In this document: in pieces, positions 14,774 to 22,543 of the stretch
How positions within the stretch are numbered: the first letter of the stretch is position 1
How the letters are laid out: each line of letters opens with the position of its first letter
Assembly: GCA_003165595.1 (NCBI GenBank)
Contig: PLWQ01000018.1
Span: 119,393-183,392, forward strand
Origin: Fibrobacterota bacterium
GTDB taxonomy: Bacteria > Fibrobacterota > Chitinivibrionia > Chitinivibrionales > FEN-1185
Reading direction: 5' to 3'
Length of the DNA: 64,000 bases
Made by a program: the position numbers and the translations under genes
The notes under the pieces: model-generated
The model's input: the letters and a program-made list of their open reading frames with translations, nothing else
The model's database searches: none
Told to the model about the DNA's origin: nothing

Positions 14774-16507
14774 ATGAAAAAAGCAATCATCATTATCTGC
14801 GCGGTTCTCGTGGCCGCCGCGGGTGTGGCCGTGTACTGGTTCGTATTCCGCAAGAATTTGAGCGACAGCATTGTTATCCCGTATATTGCGCACCAGAAGC
14901 CGCGTATCGACCCGCACGTTCCCAGCCCGATTCCCATAGCCGACAAGCTTGACGAAGTGGTGTTCGACGGGCTGTTTAACGTTTCGGCGAACCCCAGCGG
15001 CATCACCTACGAAGACGGGCTTGGGGAATATCTGGGCATCGACAAGAACAACGTGGTGACGGTGCGGCTCAAGCAGGGAAAGAAATGGCATTCGAGCTGG
15101 AATGTCACCATGGAGAAGAACAAGGCAACAATCACGCCCAAGCTGGACGTAGTTTTTTCCGCGCAGGACCTTCAATTCACGCTGCGCCGTATTCAGAAGC
15201 TCGGCAGCCTTTCGCCCGACTATATCCTGGTGTCGCAGGCGATACCGGATTTCAATTTTTCCGGGCCGGACAACAACGGCGAAATAAAATTCCAGTTCAA
15301 AGGCGACCGCATCTGGGGAGAGAGCGACATCAAAGAGGTTCTGTCGTTCAAAATAATCCCGGCAACTTCGGAAATGGACGCCCCCGCCTACAATATCGGG
15401 ACAGGTCCGTACATGCTTACCGGTGAATACGAAGACGTGATTTTCTTCCACAAAATGCCCGAGGGTGTGGCGCATATCACGAATTTTATTCTCAAGCCGT
15501 TTATCGACAACAGCACCTACACCACCGAACTGAGGAACCGGAACGTCAACACCCTGCTGTCCACGCCGTTCGGCGCCGTGTCGCCCATCCTCGGCGACAG
15601 TACGCAGTTTTTCCATAAGTCAAGTATCGCCACGTGTTTCTTCGCCATCCTTTATAATGTTGAGAAACTCAACCACGACCAGCGGCTTGCCCTGCGCAAG
15701 CTCGTCAATAACGAGATGGTTATGGATCGCTTCTTCAAGATGAATTCCCAACAGCAGCGCCATATCGCCAATTACAAAGGGGAGGGCGACAATTACGCCG
15801 AGTATCTGAACAACAGCGTGTTTCCCACCACCTCGTACTATGTTGAAGAAAAAGTGGTGACGCCGCTTGCCGCCAGGGAAGGCCCGGACCCGTCGGTGCT
15901 GCCCGATACGGTGCGTATCCAGACCTGCCTCAACTACGATTTCCGCGAAGAGCTTTCCGACATCGTTGAAATCCTCAATGACCCGGGCATGTTCCATGGC
16001 AAGATCAAGGTGAGCGCCGTGAGCAACGACGAGATCCGCAGGGGGAATTACGACGCAGTGCTCGTTCCCATCTCCGGGTACCGCAGCAATTTCCTGTTCG
16101 ACCTGTATCCAATTTTCCTGCGCGAACCAGATTTCGAATCGTACAAAATCAACCTGCAGACCATGGTTGACGGCAAGGGAAAAGATGCGGCAGATCCCAA
16201 GTGCTTCACCGCATCCAGGAACTTTTTCCACCTTGACCTGAGCGGCTCGTCGCCCGATCGGGACGACACCAGGAAGCTCCTCGACGACATTTACAATTTC
16301 ATGTCGACGCGCGAAATCGGCGACAAACAGGCATATTCGCAGATGATAGACCAGCTCGACCAGAAGCTGGCGCTCGGCTCGTGGCTGTTCTCGCTGCCGT
16401 CGCTGGCCTATTTTTCGACGCAGTTTGATGCCTCGACTATCGACTTGTACGGCACTGCGTCGCAGTTGTCGACTGTTGAGAAGTGGGAAGAAAGAAAAAA
16501 GCAGTAG
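14774..16507 (+). CDS. Membrane-anchored family-5 solute-binding protein of an ABC importer
   Basis: 577 residues. An uncleaved-looking N-terminal hydrophobic segment (residues 4-25) is followed by a large periplasmic domain with the layout of peptide/nickel-binding proteins: KLDEVVFDGLF near the start, VVFSAQDLQFTLRRI, and YNIGTGPYMLTGEYED. No lipobox is visible, which is unusual for such proteins. The likely partners are the permeases at 20,144 and 21,692 and the double ATPase at 22,540, all on the same strand, but an opposite-strand gene separates them. The ligand is unknown; oligopeptide-type cargo is an inference from the family. Confidence 0.75.
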   Translation: MKKAIIIICAVLVAAAGVAVYWFVFRKNLSDSIVIPYIAHQKPRIDPHVPSPIPIADKLDEVVFDGLFNVSANPSGITYEDGLGEYLGIDKNNVVTVRLKQGKKWHSSWNVTMEKNKATITPKLDVVFSAQDLQFTLRRIQKLGSLSPDYILVSQAIPDFNFSGPDNNGEIKFQFKGDRIWGESDIKEVLSFKIIPATSEMDAPAYNIGTGPYMLTGEYEDVIFFHKMPEGVAHITNFILKPFIDNSTYTTELRNRNVNTLLSTPFGAVSPILGDSTQFFHKSSIATCFFAILYNVEKLNHDQRLALRKLVNNEMVMDRFFKMNSQQQRHIANYKGEGDNYAEYLNNSVFPTTSYYVEEKVVTPLAAREGPDPSVLPDTVRIQTCLNYDFREELSDIVEILNDPGMFHGKIKVSAVSNDEIRRGNYDAVLVPISGYRSNFLFDLYPIFLREPDFESYKINLQTMVDGKGKDAADPKCFTASRNFFHLDLSGSSPDRDDTRKLLDDIYNFMSTREIGDKQAYSQMIDQLDQKLALGSWLFSLPSLAYFSTQFDASTIDLYGTASQLSTVEKWEERKKQ

Positions 16508-16536
16508 TCTGAGTAATTGCTTGTAGAGAATGTGGA

Positions 16537-16558
16537 GGGAACCCGTTTTACGGTTCCC
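16537..16558 (+). terminator. Hairpin after the binding-protein gene
   Basis: GGGAACC and GGTTCCC form a 7-bp stem around an 8-base loop, 30 bases past the stop of the upstream gene. No long U-run follows. Confidence 0.45.
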
Positions 16559-16585
16559 CGTGGTTTGAACATCCCCGCAACAAAA

Positions 16586-16617
16586 CGCGAGCCCGACTAT
16601 GTGGGGCCGGGCTCGCG
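16586..16617 (-). terminator. Terminator of the beta-helix gene
   Basis: CGCGAGCCCG and CGGGCTCGCG form a perfect 10-bp stem. Read on the minus strand, the stem is preceded by eight T and followed by TTTTG, and it lies 30 bases past the stop of the minus-strand gene. Confidence 0.6.
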
Positions 16618-16647
16618 CAAAAAAAACAACTGACGCCATTCCTGCTG

Positions 16648-18885
16648 CTAGGGATACTGATCGATAACCGATTTGGTGTTTGCGCTGTTGGCAGTGGCGC
16701 CTGTTCCGTTGACAACATGCGTGATCTGCCCCTGGTTGCCGCCGAGAGAAATGATGACGGCGTGGTGAATCTTCATTGCTCCGCCGGTTGGACCTTCAAT
16801 GGCATTGTCCACCTTGATCGCAGCCTTGTTGAAATAGGCATAAATTCCAAGCCCCCATGCCTCGTGACTGGTGACCGTGCTCGCCACCTTGTATGACGCG
16901 TACCCGCTTGCGCCGTCATGGTTGAAATCGCCCTGGCTCGGCACGTCGTAGGGCATTTCACATTGCAGGAAGTAGTTTCGGCCGTCGTTTCCGTTCCACA
17001 TACACTGGTATTGCTGGTGATGTTCAACCATTTGAGCGTACACGGTCACCTTGTTGCCGTTGACAATGAGGCCGTGCTTGGAGGTATTCGAAGTCCAACC
17101 AACGCCGGTGCCGTGATCCGCGCGCCAGAGCCAGCAGTGGTCAAGGATAACATTGTTGCTGTTGATCATCACCGCGCAGGAGTCCTTTCCGGCGCCAAAA
17201 CCGCCTTCCCGCGCAAAAATGTCGAACAGGCAGGTGGGGTTTGCGCTGTGATCATTCGGACTGTCCGGATCGTCGCCTACCAGCAACTGCACGTCGACAG
17301 CTGACGTGCCGGCATCGAACAGCAGGCCGCCGATCTTCACTCCGTCAACATCGGCCACCCGCATTGATATGACGCCGTTTGCCGGTACCAGAGTGGCGAA
17401 TCCGAGTCCCAGAACCACGGTATTCGGCCGGAGAATGGAAATGGAGTTTTCGAGATTGTAAATGCCCGGCGTGAGGATCAGGTTCTTGCCCTGTGCGAGT
17501 GCCGCGTTGATGGTGGCGGCGCTGTCGGTTGCGGCCCGGGCAAGGTAGAACTGATCGATGGGCATCGATTCTCCCGCCAAGGTCGCGCCCCCCCAGGTGA
17601 TGCCCTGTGAGTTGCTTCTGAGTGCAGGAACAAATACGGAGTAATTTCCCGCTGCGTCAATGCAGAGAAAGGGCTTTTCGCGAGAGACGGGCGTAAGCGG
17701 AACAACCGAGACAGCGCCGGTGGGCCAGTTTTCCAAGGGTGGGTCCATGTCGCCTTGAAAGAACATGTTCCAAACGCCGCCGGCCCACGCTGCAAGATTG
17801 CAGTTGCGTGTGTACCACTGCTGCTGGGAGCCGGAGGAGATCGTCCCGTCAATCATGCAGTCGGACATGAAGCCGCCGCTGGAGCCGCCGCCGTCATCGA
17901 GCTTCATCGCGCCCTTCACGTGCATCCGCCTGAACGGCGCGGCCTGAGAAACCGCCCACACATCCGTGCCGCCCGTGGGAGAAACGCTCAAATTCTCCGC
18001 GCCGCGCCAGAAATATACCAGTGAACTGGTGCCCCGCGACTGCACTGCACCCGTGATCGCAACCGAATCCGGAGAAAGCCCCAGCCCGAGCGCCTGGATG
18101 TAGTAGCCCAGGGTGACTGTGAGATTGTAATGCCCCGGCTTGAACAAATAGGCTGCACGCTGGGTCGAGAACTGCGACGTGGAGCCCAGAAGTCCATCCA
18201 TGGTGGATTGGATCGTGGACATCGGCATCGACGGGTCGAATATTTCTACGTTTGGTCCAAAGTCCGGGGCGGACACGCCGGAGAGCACAATATTGATTGT
18301 GTCCGTGAGTGAGCCGATCTGCCGCACGTTCGTCTGGTACCCGGATTTGGCCGCTTGCAGCCAGTCGGTTGCCTCTCGTTTCGACAATAAACTGTTTGTC
18401 AATGACCCGCTCGATACGGAGAATGCGCCGGTACTCCGGGATTCAATCGGGTATGTTCTGTTCGTCCCGCCGATGGAGACGTGCAAAAGGAGAATGCCGT
18501 GGCCGAGCCGGTTGGCGGCGGCCGAAGCGCTCGTGGTGCCCATACTCAGCATGCCGGAAAAAACCCGTGCAACCAGTCTGCCCCGAACGTCGGAGAGCGT
18601 GACATTCGCTGGCATTGGCTCCGGAACTCGAAAGACGAACGAGCCGTTTCTGTATGCGACGCTACAGGCGGGTCTTTGAGGAACGGGCACAATTGTACCC
18701 GTCCGGCTTGCAAGCAAATAGGTGCCGTCCGCCCTCGTGGTGCAAGACGCAGCGTGCACAAAAAGCCTTACGACCACTCCTTGCAAAGGTTGGCTGGACG
18801 TGTCGGTGACGGTCCCGGAAATATTGACGGTTTGGCCGCAGACAAAAGAGAATAGGAGCAGGATCGGCAGCGAGACTTTTCTCAT
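16648..18885 (-). CDS. Secreted right-handed beta-helix protein with N-terminal CarboxypepD_reg/FlgD-like module
   Basis: 745 residues from the ATG at 18885, which has GGGGAG upstream. A signal peptide (about 1-18) is followed by a carboxypeptidase-regulatory-like domain (VNISGTVTDTSSQPLQGVVV) and a FlgD/sorting-like beta domain (residues 90-150). The large remainder (from about 210) belongs to a family often annotated as 'coagulation factor 5/8 type' or pectate-lyase-like, with conserved stretches such as YLFKPGHYNLTVTLGYYIQ, FWRGAENLSV, REKPFLCIDAAGNYSVFVPA and CWLWRADHGTGVGW. The fold should be a pectin-lyase-like beta-helix related to GH55 enzymes. Activity is unproven. It interrupts the importer gene cluster on the opposite strand. 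Confidence 0.8.
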   Translation of the reverse strand: MRKVSLPILLLFSFVCGQTVNISGTVTDTSSQPLQGVVVRLFVHAASCTTRADGTYLLASRTGTIVPVPQRPACSVAYRNGSFVFRVPEPMPANVTLSDVRGRLVARVFSGMLSMGTTSASAAANRLGHGILLLHVSIGGTNRTYPIESRSTGAFSVSSGSLTNSLLSKREATDWLQAAKSGYQTNVRQIGSLTDTINIVLSGVSAPDFGPNVEIFDPSMPMSTIQSTMDGLLGSTSQFSTQRAAYLFKPGHYNLTVTLGYYIQALGLGLSPDSVAITGAVQSRGTSSLVYFWRGAENLSVSPTGGTDVWAVSQAAPFRRMHVKGAMKLDDGGGSSGGFMSDCMIDGTISSGSQQQWYTRNCNLAAWAGGVWNMFFQGDMDPPLENWPTGAVSVVPLTPVSREKPFLCIDAAGNYSVFVPALRSNSQGITWGGATLAGESMPIDQFYLARAATDSAATINAALAQGKNLILTPGIYNLENSISILRPNTVVLGLGFATLVPANGVISMRVADVDGVKIGGLLFDAGTSAVDVQLLVGDDPDSPNDHSANPTCLFDIFAREGGFGAGKDSCAVMINSNNVILDHCWLWRADHGTGVGWTSNTSKHGLIVNGNKVTVYAQMVEHHQQYQCMWNGNDGRNYFLQCEMPYDVPSQGDFNHDGASGYASYKVASTVTSHEAWGLGIYAYFNKAAIKVDNAIEGPTGGAMKIHHAVIISLGGNQGQITHVVNGTGATANSANTKSVIDQYP

Positions 18886-19259
18886 GTGAACAAGGCTCCC
18901 CAAAGGGCAAACAGTTCGTTCTGTCGTTGGAACTCCGGCCGGACCGGCCGCCTATCAATGGTAGCCGCCTGGCGAGGAGGTCCCAGGAGAACTCCCGGCC
19001 AATAACCTTTCCCGTTGTCCTGTCCGACTCGTCTATCCTAAAATATAATTGCAGAACCAGCCGCCGTTTGAACTCCGTCACGCGTCAGAACAATTTCTTG
19101 TTATGGTTAGGTGCGGCGTGATCCGCATTCTTATCCGGGTAGGGCGAGTGAATAGATACACGGTATCCTCGGTTTCCAGCTCGATCAATAATTATTTTAT
19201 AGTCCGGGGATTTCTTCCGACGAATTCGAGCCGCGTTTCTCAACCAGGCTGCAGGCGCA
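18886..19259. other. Intergenic region between divergent genes
   Basis: This 374-base gap should contain promoters for the minus-strand beta-helix gene and the plus-strand 295-residue protein. An AT-rich TATATT occurs on the minus strand near 19,045, but no matching -35 box at good spacing is evident. On the plus strand, TTATTTTATAG near 19,190-19,202 is a possible -10 region. No gene or RNA structure is supported. Confidence 0.3.
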
Positions 19260-20147
19260 ATGAACACGATAGTCATCACATCGGGCGCAATTCTTTTGTC
19301 AATAGCCGGCTTCTGCTATTCTCAGAAATCCGCCGACTTCGCCATCTTGTCGCAGCCGCGCGATTACACCATCCTCAATCAATACCAGCAACCGCTTTCG
19401 GATGCGGAGAAGAAGTCGCTTGGGGTCAACCTGCCGGCGCAAATTGAGAATGACGATGAACTGCTCGGCGATCAGATCACCCATGCGCTCAGGTTTGATT
19501 TCGATGGAAGGACATGGTTTCTTCAAAAGGACGAAGCCGGTAACTTGATCGGCGACAGGGGCAAGCAGTTCCGGCAGATGTTCAGGAAATGCACTGTTCT
19601 TGGTGACACTCTCCTGATAACTGAAGACCGGGCCGTGCCCTTTTCGGAAAAATTCCCGCCCGCCGGCCAGGGAAAGTCTCTTGGGAAAGGGGAGGCTGTC
19701 GTAAGAATATTCTCCACCGGACAGTTCGTCTACGTCAAGCGCGGCGATGCCCGAGCGGAGTATGGGTGGTGTTCGTTCGCGAGGAGGTCGGCATGGAAAG
19801 CCGTTGAACATGCCGTGGAGAAACCCCAGGCGCTCACCGGCCATCTGTCGGATCAGATTGTCCGGCGCTTTGCAGAGGCCAACAAGGTGTACAAAGAGTA
19901 TTTCGATCATTTCAATGAATTCACGCACCAGGAGAAAACAGTTCCGGCGTGGCAATGCGAGGCAAGCGGCAACGAGGTGCGGTGCACCCTTAACCTTCCG
20001 TACAGAAACAGCTCACAGCTCGAAGAAAGCACGCAATACCTTGTTCGCGACGTGGAGAACATGTTGATCGGAAAACACTACGAGGTTGTGGGCGGCAAGG
20101 GCGAAATCCTGGTTAAGCCGAAGGCGGACGCTGGAGCGCGGCAGTGA
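19260..20147 (+). CDS. Exported protein of unknown function, coupled to the permease gene
   Basis: 295 residues with a Sec signal peptide (1-21, GFCYSQ boundary). No named domain is recognised. The segment ALRFDFDGRTWFLQKDEAGNLIGDRG and a GKGEAVVRIFSTGQFVYVKRGD stretch look beta-rich, and residues 185-240 look helical. The stop overlaps the next gene's GTG by four bases, so it is coupled to the membrane protein at 20,144 and may be a periplasmic accessory of the importer. The ribosome-binding site is weak. Confidence 0.65.
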   Translation: MNTIVITSGAILLSIAGFCYSQKSADFAILSQPRDYTILNQYQQPLSDAEKKSLGVNLPAQIENDDELLGDQITHALRFDFDGRTWFLQKDEAGNLIGDRGKQFRQMFRKCTVLGDTLLITEDRAVPFSEKFPPAGQGKSLGKGEAVVRIFSTGQFVYVKRGDARAEYGWCSFARRSAWKAVEHAVEKPQALTGHLSDQIVRRFAEANKVYKEYFDHFNEFTHQEKTVPAWQCEASGNEVRCTLNLPYRNSSQLEESTQYLVRDVENMLIGKHYEVVGGKGEILVKPKADAGARQ

Positions 20148-21208
20148 ATCGAAAACTCTTCGAACATGGGCTGAGCATCGCTTTCGTGACGGCCGTATTG
20201 CTGTGCGTGCTCTTTGCGGTACGTTCCGGCACTCAGACCAGAACCAAAGCCGAAGCAGCTTCGTCGCAGACCTACGGCAATCTCGGGTTCGTGGATTTCG
20301 ACAATGCTTTTCACAAGGCGCTGCTCAAGGACGCGGTGAACATCTTCTACCCGGACCAATACGAAAAGAACAACGCCGCGGTTGAGAAGATTCTTGCGAA
20401 TAAGGAAAACGAATTCAGCAGGAAGCTGCAGGAATCCGGCGTGGAGGAACGGCTTTCGTTTGGAAAGCTTTTGCAATTGTTGGTCATGCTTCTCAAGTTC
20501 GTACTCGTGTACGCCGTCGTAATGATCCTAACGTACTATGGCGTCCAGACGATTGCCGTGTTCCGGTTTACCCGCAAGAAACTGCGGTCGCGCGAGACAA
20601 CCCGGTCCTTTGCGGGTGTCCTTGCCCGCGTTGCAAAAACAATCGGAAAGACAGCCGTGTATTTCGTACTTTTCTCTCCCGCCTACGTAATCGCGTATTC
20701 AATAAGGACGGAATTCAATACCGACACAATCGTCTTTATGGCGCTGCTCGGCGTAATATCCAACGGCCTGCTTGTTACCTACGCGAATAAGTTCTACGCC
20801 TTTCTTGTTGCGGAAAGCAGAAAAGGATACGTTGAGACTGCGCTTGTGAAGAACTTGTCGGATTCGTATTCGCCCCGCGGACCGGGCGGCATCGGCTACC
20901 GCGCCATTCTGAGGCCCGCCAAGCGGTTCGACGGACATGTGTTTGGCCACATTTTTTCCAATGCGCGATACCAGTATCTGTCGACCATCAAGGAACAGGC
21001 GTCGTTTCTGGTTTCGGGCCTCATCATCATCGAAATGGCGCTCAACATTCACGGTCACTTGAGCTACGAGATGCTGCGTCAGATGCTGTACAAGAACTAC
21101 GACATTGTGATCGCTATTATCCTGGGAATCTTCTATGTGGTGAAGGGAACGGAAGTCGTGGTTGATATGATGGGGAACAGGGCGGAGAAGAGGATGGAGA
21201 ACAAGTGA
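20144..21208 (+). CDS. Multi-spanning membrane protein, probable first permease of the ABC importer
   Basis: 354 residues. One N-terminal helix (10-28) is followed by an extracytoplasmic segment of about 85 residues, then at least five helices (110-137, 165-185, 195-215, 285-305, 320-340). The layout is like DppB-type permeases, which carry a large first periplasmic loop. The segment GYVETALVKNLSDSYSPRGPGGIGYRAILRPA occupies the place of the EAA coupling loop but is divergent. Genes before and after are coupled or close. The stop codon is immediately followed by the left arm of an inverted-repeat cassette. I am sure it is a membrane protein, less so that it is a permease. Confidence 0.65.
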   Translation: MNRKLFEHGLSIAFVTAVLLCVLFAVRSGTQTRTKAEAASSQTYGNLGFVDFDNAFHKALLKDAVNIFYPDQYEKNNAAVEKILANKENEFSRKLQESGVEERLSFGKLLQLLVMLLKFVLVYAVVMILTYYGVQTIAVFRFTRKKLRSRETTRSFAGVLARVAKTIGKTAVYFVLFSPAYVIAYSIRTEFNTDTIVFMALLGVISNGLLVTYANKFYAFLVAESRKGYVETALVKNLSDSYSPRGPGGIGYRAILRPAKRFDGHVFGHIFSNARYQYLSTIKEQASFLVSGLIIIEMALNIHGHLSYEMLRQMLYKNYDIVIAIILGIFYVVKGTEVVVDMMGNRAEKRMENK

Positions 21209-21690
21209 GTTCAAAGTTGAAAGTTTGAAGTTGAAAGTTAAGAGAAGCAGGGAATGGGTACCACATTTGAAGACTTGGATGTATGGAAGAGATCATGCAG
21301 ATTGACCGTGGAAATGTTCTCTTTGCTTAAGTCGTGCAAGGAATACGGATTGAAGGACCAGATGCTGCGCGCCTCGGTGTCGATCGCATCGAATATTGCC
21401 GAGGGGAGTGAGAGAAACAGCTCGGCGGAGTTCCGCAGATTTCTCTTTATCGCCAAGGGTTCGGCGGCGGAGCTGCGGACGCAGGTATACATTGCCGGTA
21501 GCATCGGAGTCTTTGAGGCTGACGTTTGCCAAAGGCTTGCTGCCGAATTGAAGGAAGTATCCAAAATGCTCCAGGGACTCGCAAATTCATTATCGACAAG
21601 CAGGAGCGTGGGACGCAAAGAGCAATGAACGAGGGCGACGTTCTATTCGGTCAACTTTCAACTTGAAACTTTTAACTTTCTACTAGTTCA
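21209..21690 (+). mobile_element. Inverted-repeat cassette carrying a four-helix-bundle gene
   Basis: The left arm (21,209-21,240) is built of GTTGAAAGTTTGAAGTTGAA units and begins right after the stop codon of the upstream membrane protein. The right arm (21,653-21,690) carries the reverse-complement units (AACTTTCAACTTGAAAC...) and ends one base before the next gene's ATG. The only cargo is the four-helix-bundle gene. No transposase, target-site duplication or integrase is visible. The downstream permease gene lacks a recognisable Shine-Dalgarno sequence, as if the insertion had displaced it. Confidence 0.55.
21254..21628 (+). CDS. Four-helix-bundle protein of the 23S rRNA intervening-sequence/Avd family
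   Basis: 124 residues with the classic pattern: FEDLDVWKRSCRLTVEMF at the N-terminus, LKDQMLRASVSIASNIAEGSER in the middle and FIAKGSAAELRTQV before the last helix. Such proteins were first seen encoded within 23S rRNA insertions; relatives (Avd) accompany diversity-generating retroelements, but no reverse transcriptase or rRNA is near here. It forms basic oligomeric helical bundles that may bind nucleic acid. It lies alone inside inverted repeats, wedged between two importer genes with no functional relation. Confidence 0.88.
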   Translation: MGTTFEDLDVWKRSCRLTVEMFSLLKSCKEYGLKDQMLRASVSIASNIAEGSERNSSAEFRRFLFIAKGSAAELRTQVYIAGSIGVFEADVCQRLAAELKEVSKMLQGLANSLSTSRSVGRKEQ

Positions 21691-21691
21691 A

Positions 21692-22543
21692 ATGAAACAA
21701 TTGTTGAAAAGAAAAGACTCCCGCTGGCTCGGCATATGGCTCGCCGGTATTCTCCTTGTGGGAATATGGGACGTCCTGTTCCTCAACAGGCCCGCGCTGC
21801 TTCAGGTGACGGCCGGTTTCTTCAACACCTTCTGCGTTGCGCTCCTGGTGGTCGTCTTCACGCTGCTATTGGCATGGGGCTTCGCGCTGGCGCTCCATTT
21901 TCTTGACGCCGGGAGGAACAGGACCCCCTATATGCTGCTCACCTTTGCGCTCAATCTTATCCGTTCCATTCCTCAGATCGTGGGCATTCTCTTCGGGTAC
22001 GTGGGAGTGAGCGCGCTTGTGGAGGCCGGTTTCATTCGAAGCCCGGTCTTGATTTTCTCACTCCTCGCGCTGTCAATCAGCCTCTTTGTGTTCATAGAAT
22101 TCGTCGACCTCCTGCGCGAACGCATCGCACACTTCCAAAAGCTCGACTTTTACAATGCGATGCGTGTCTGCGGAATTTCCGAGGGGCGTGTGATCAATTT
22201 CGACATTTTGTGGAAGAACAGCAGGATTCACATTCTTAACAAACTGATATCGGTATTCGGCGCGGCCATATTCCTGCAATGCAGCGTGGATTTCATCATT
22301 TCGGTGGGCCTTTCCACCGACGTCAATTCGGTGACCCTGCCCGCGACCATGGGCAGCCTTCTCGCCAAAATAGACAGCAAGCAGGACATCCTTGCCATCG
22401 GCTACACGCTCACGCACCCGGCGTACGCGGGCAACCTGTTTTTCGAACATCTGATGGGGCTCACGGTTGCGTTTCTCGTGGTCTTCACGCTCATGTCGGT
22501 GTACCATATCGCAAATGGGTACGCGGAAAGGCACCGTCTATGA
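21692..22543 (+). CDS. ABC importer permease (binding-protein-dependent transport inner membrane component)
   Basis: 283 residues with about six transmembrane helices. The cytoplasmic coupling loop YNAMRVCGISEGRVINFDILWKN matches the EAA-type motif (A..x..G......i.f..l). The length and the ALALHFL...LRSIPQIVGILFGY segment fit DppC- or MetI-like permeases. The stop overlaps the ATPase gene start (ATGA), so coupled translation is expected. No good ribosome-binding site precedes the ATG because the inserted cassette ends there. Confidence 0.82.
   Translation: MKQLLKRKDSRWLGIWLAGILLVGIWDVLFLNRPALLQVTAGFFNTFCVALLVVVFTLLLAWGFALALHFLDAGRNRTPYMLLTFALNLIRSIPQIVGILFGYVGVSALVEAGFIRSPVLIFSLLALSISLFVFIEFVDLLRERIAHFQKLDFYNAMRVCGISEGRVINFDILWKNSRIHILNKLISVFGAAIFLQCSVDFIISVGLSTDVNSVTLPATMGSLLAKIDSKQDILAIGYTLTHPAYAGNLFFEHLMGLTVAFLVVFTLMSVYHIANGYAERHRL

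Noticed and set aside
21254-21628. Diversity-generating retroelement, because an Avd-like protein is present
   Set aside because: No reverse transcriptase, template/variable repeat pair or target gene with a variable C-terminus is near. The gene sits alone in an inverted-repeat cassette.
21209-21690. IS element with transposase
   Set aside because: The only frame is the four-helix-bundle gene. There is no DDE, HUH or serine-recombinase motif and no obvious target duplication.
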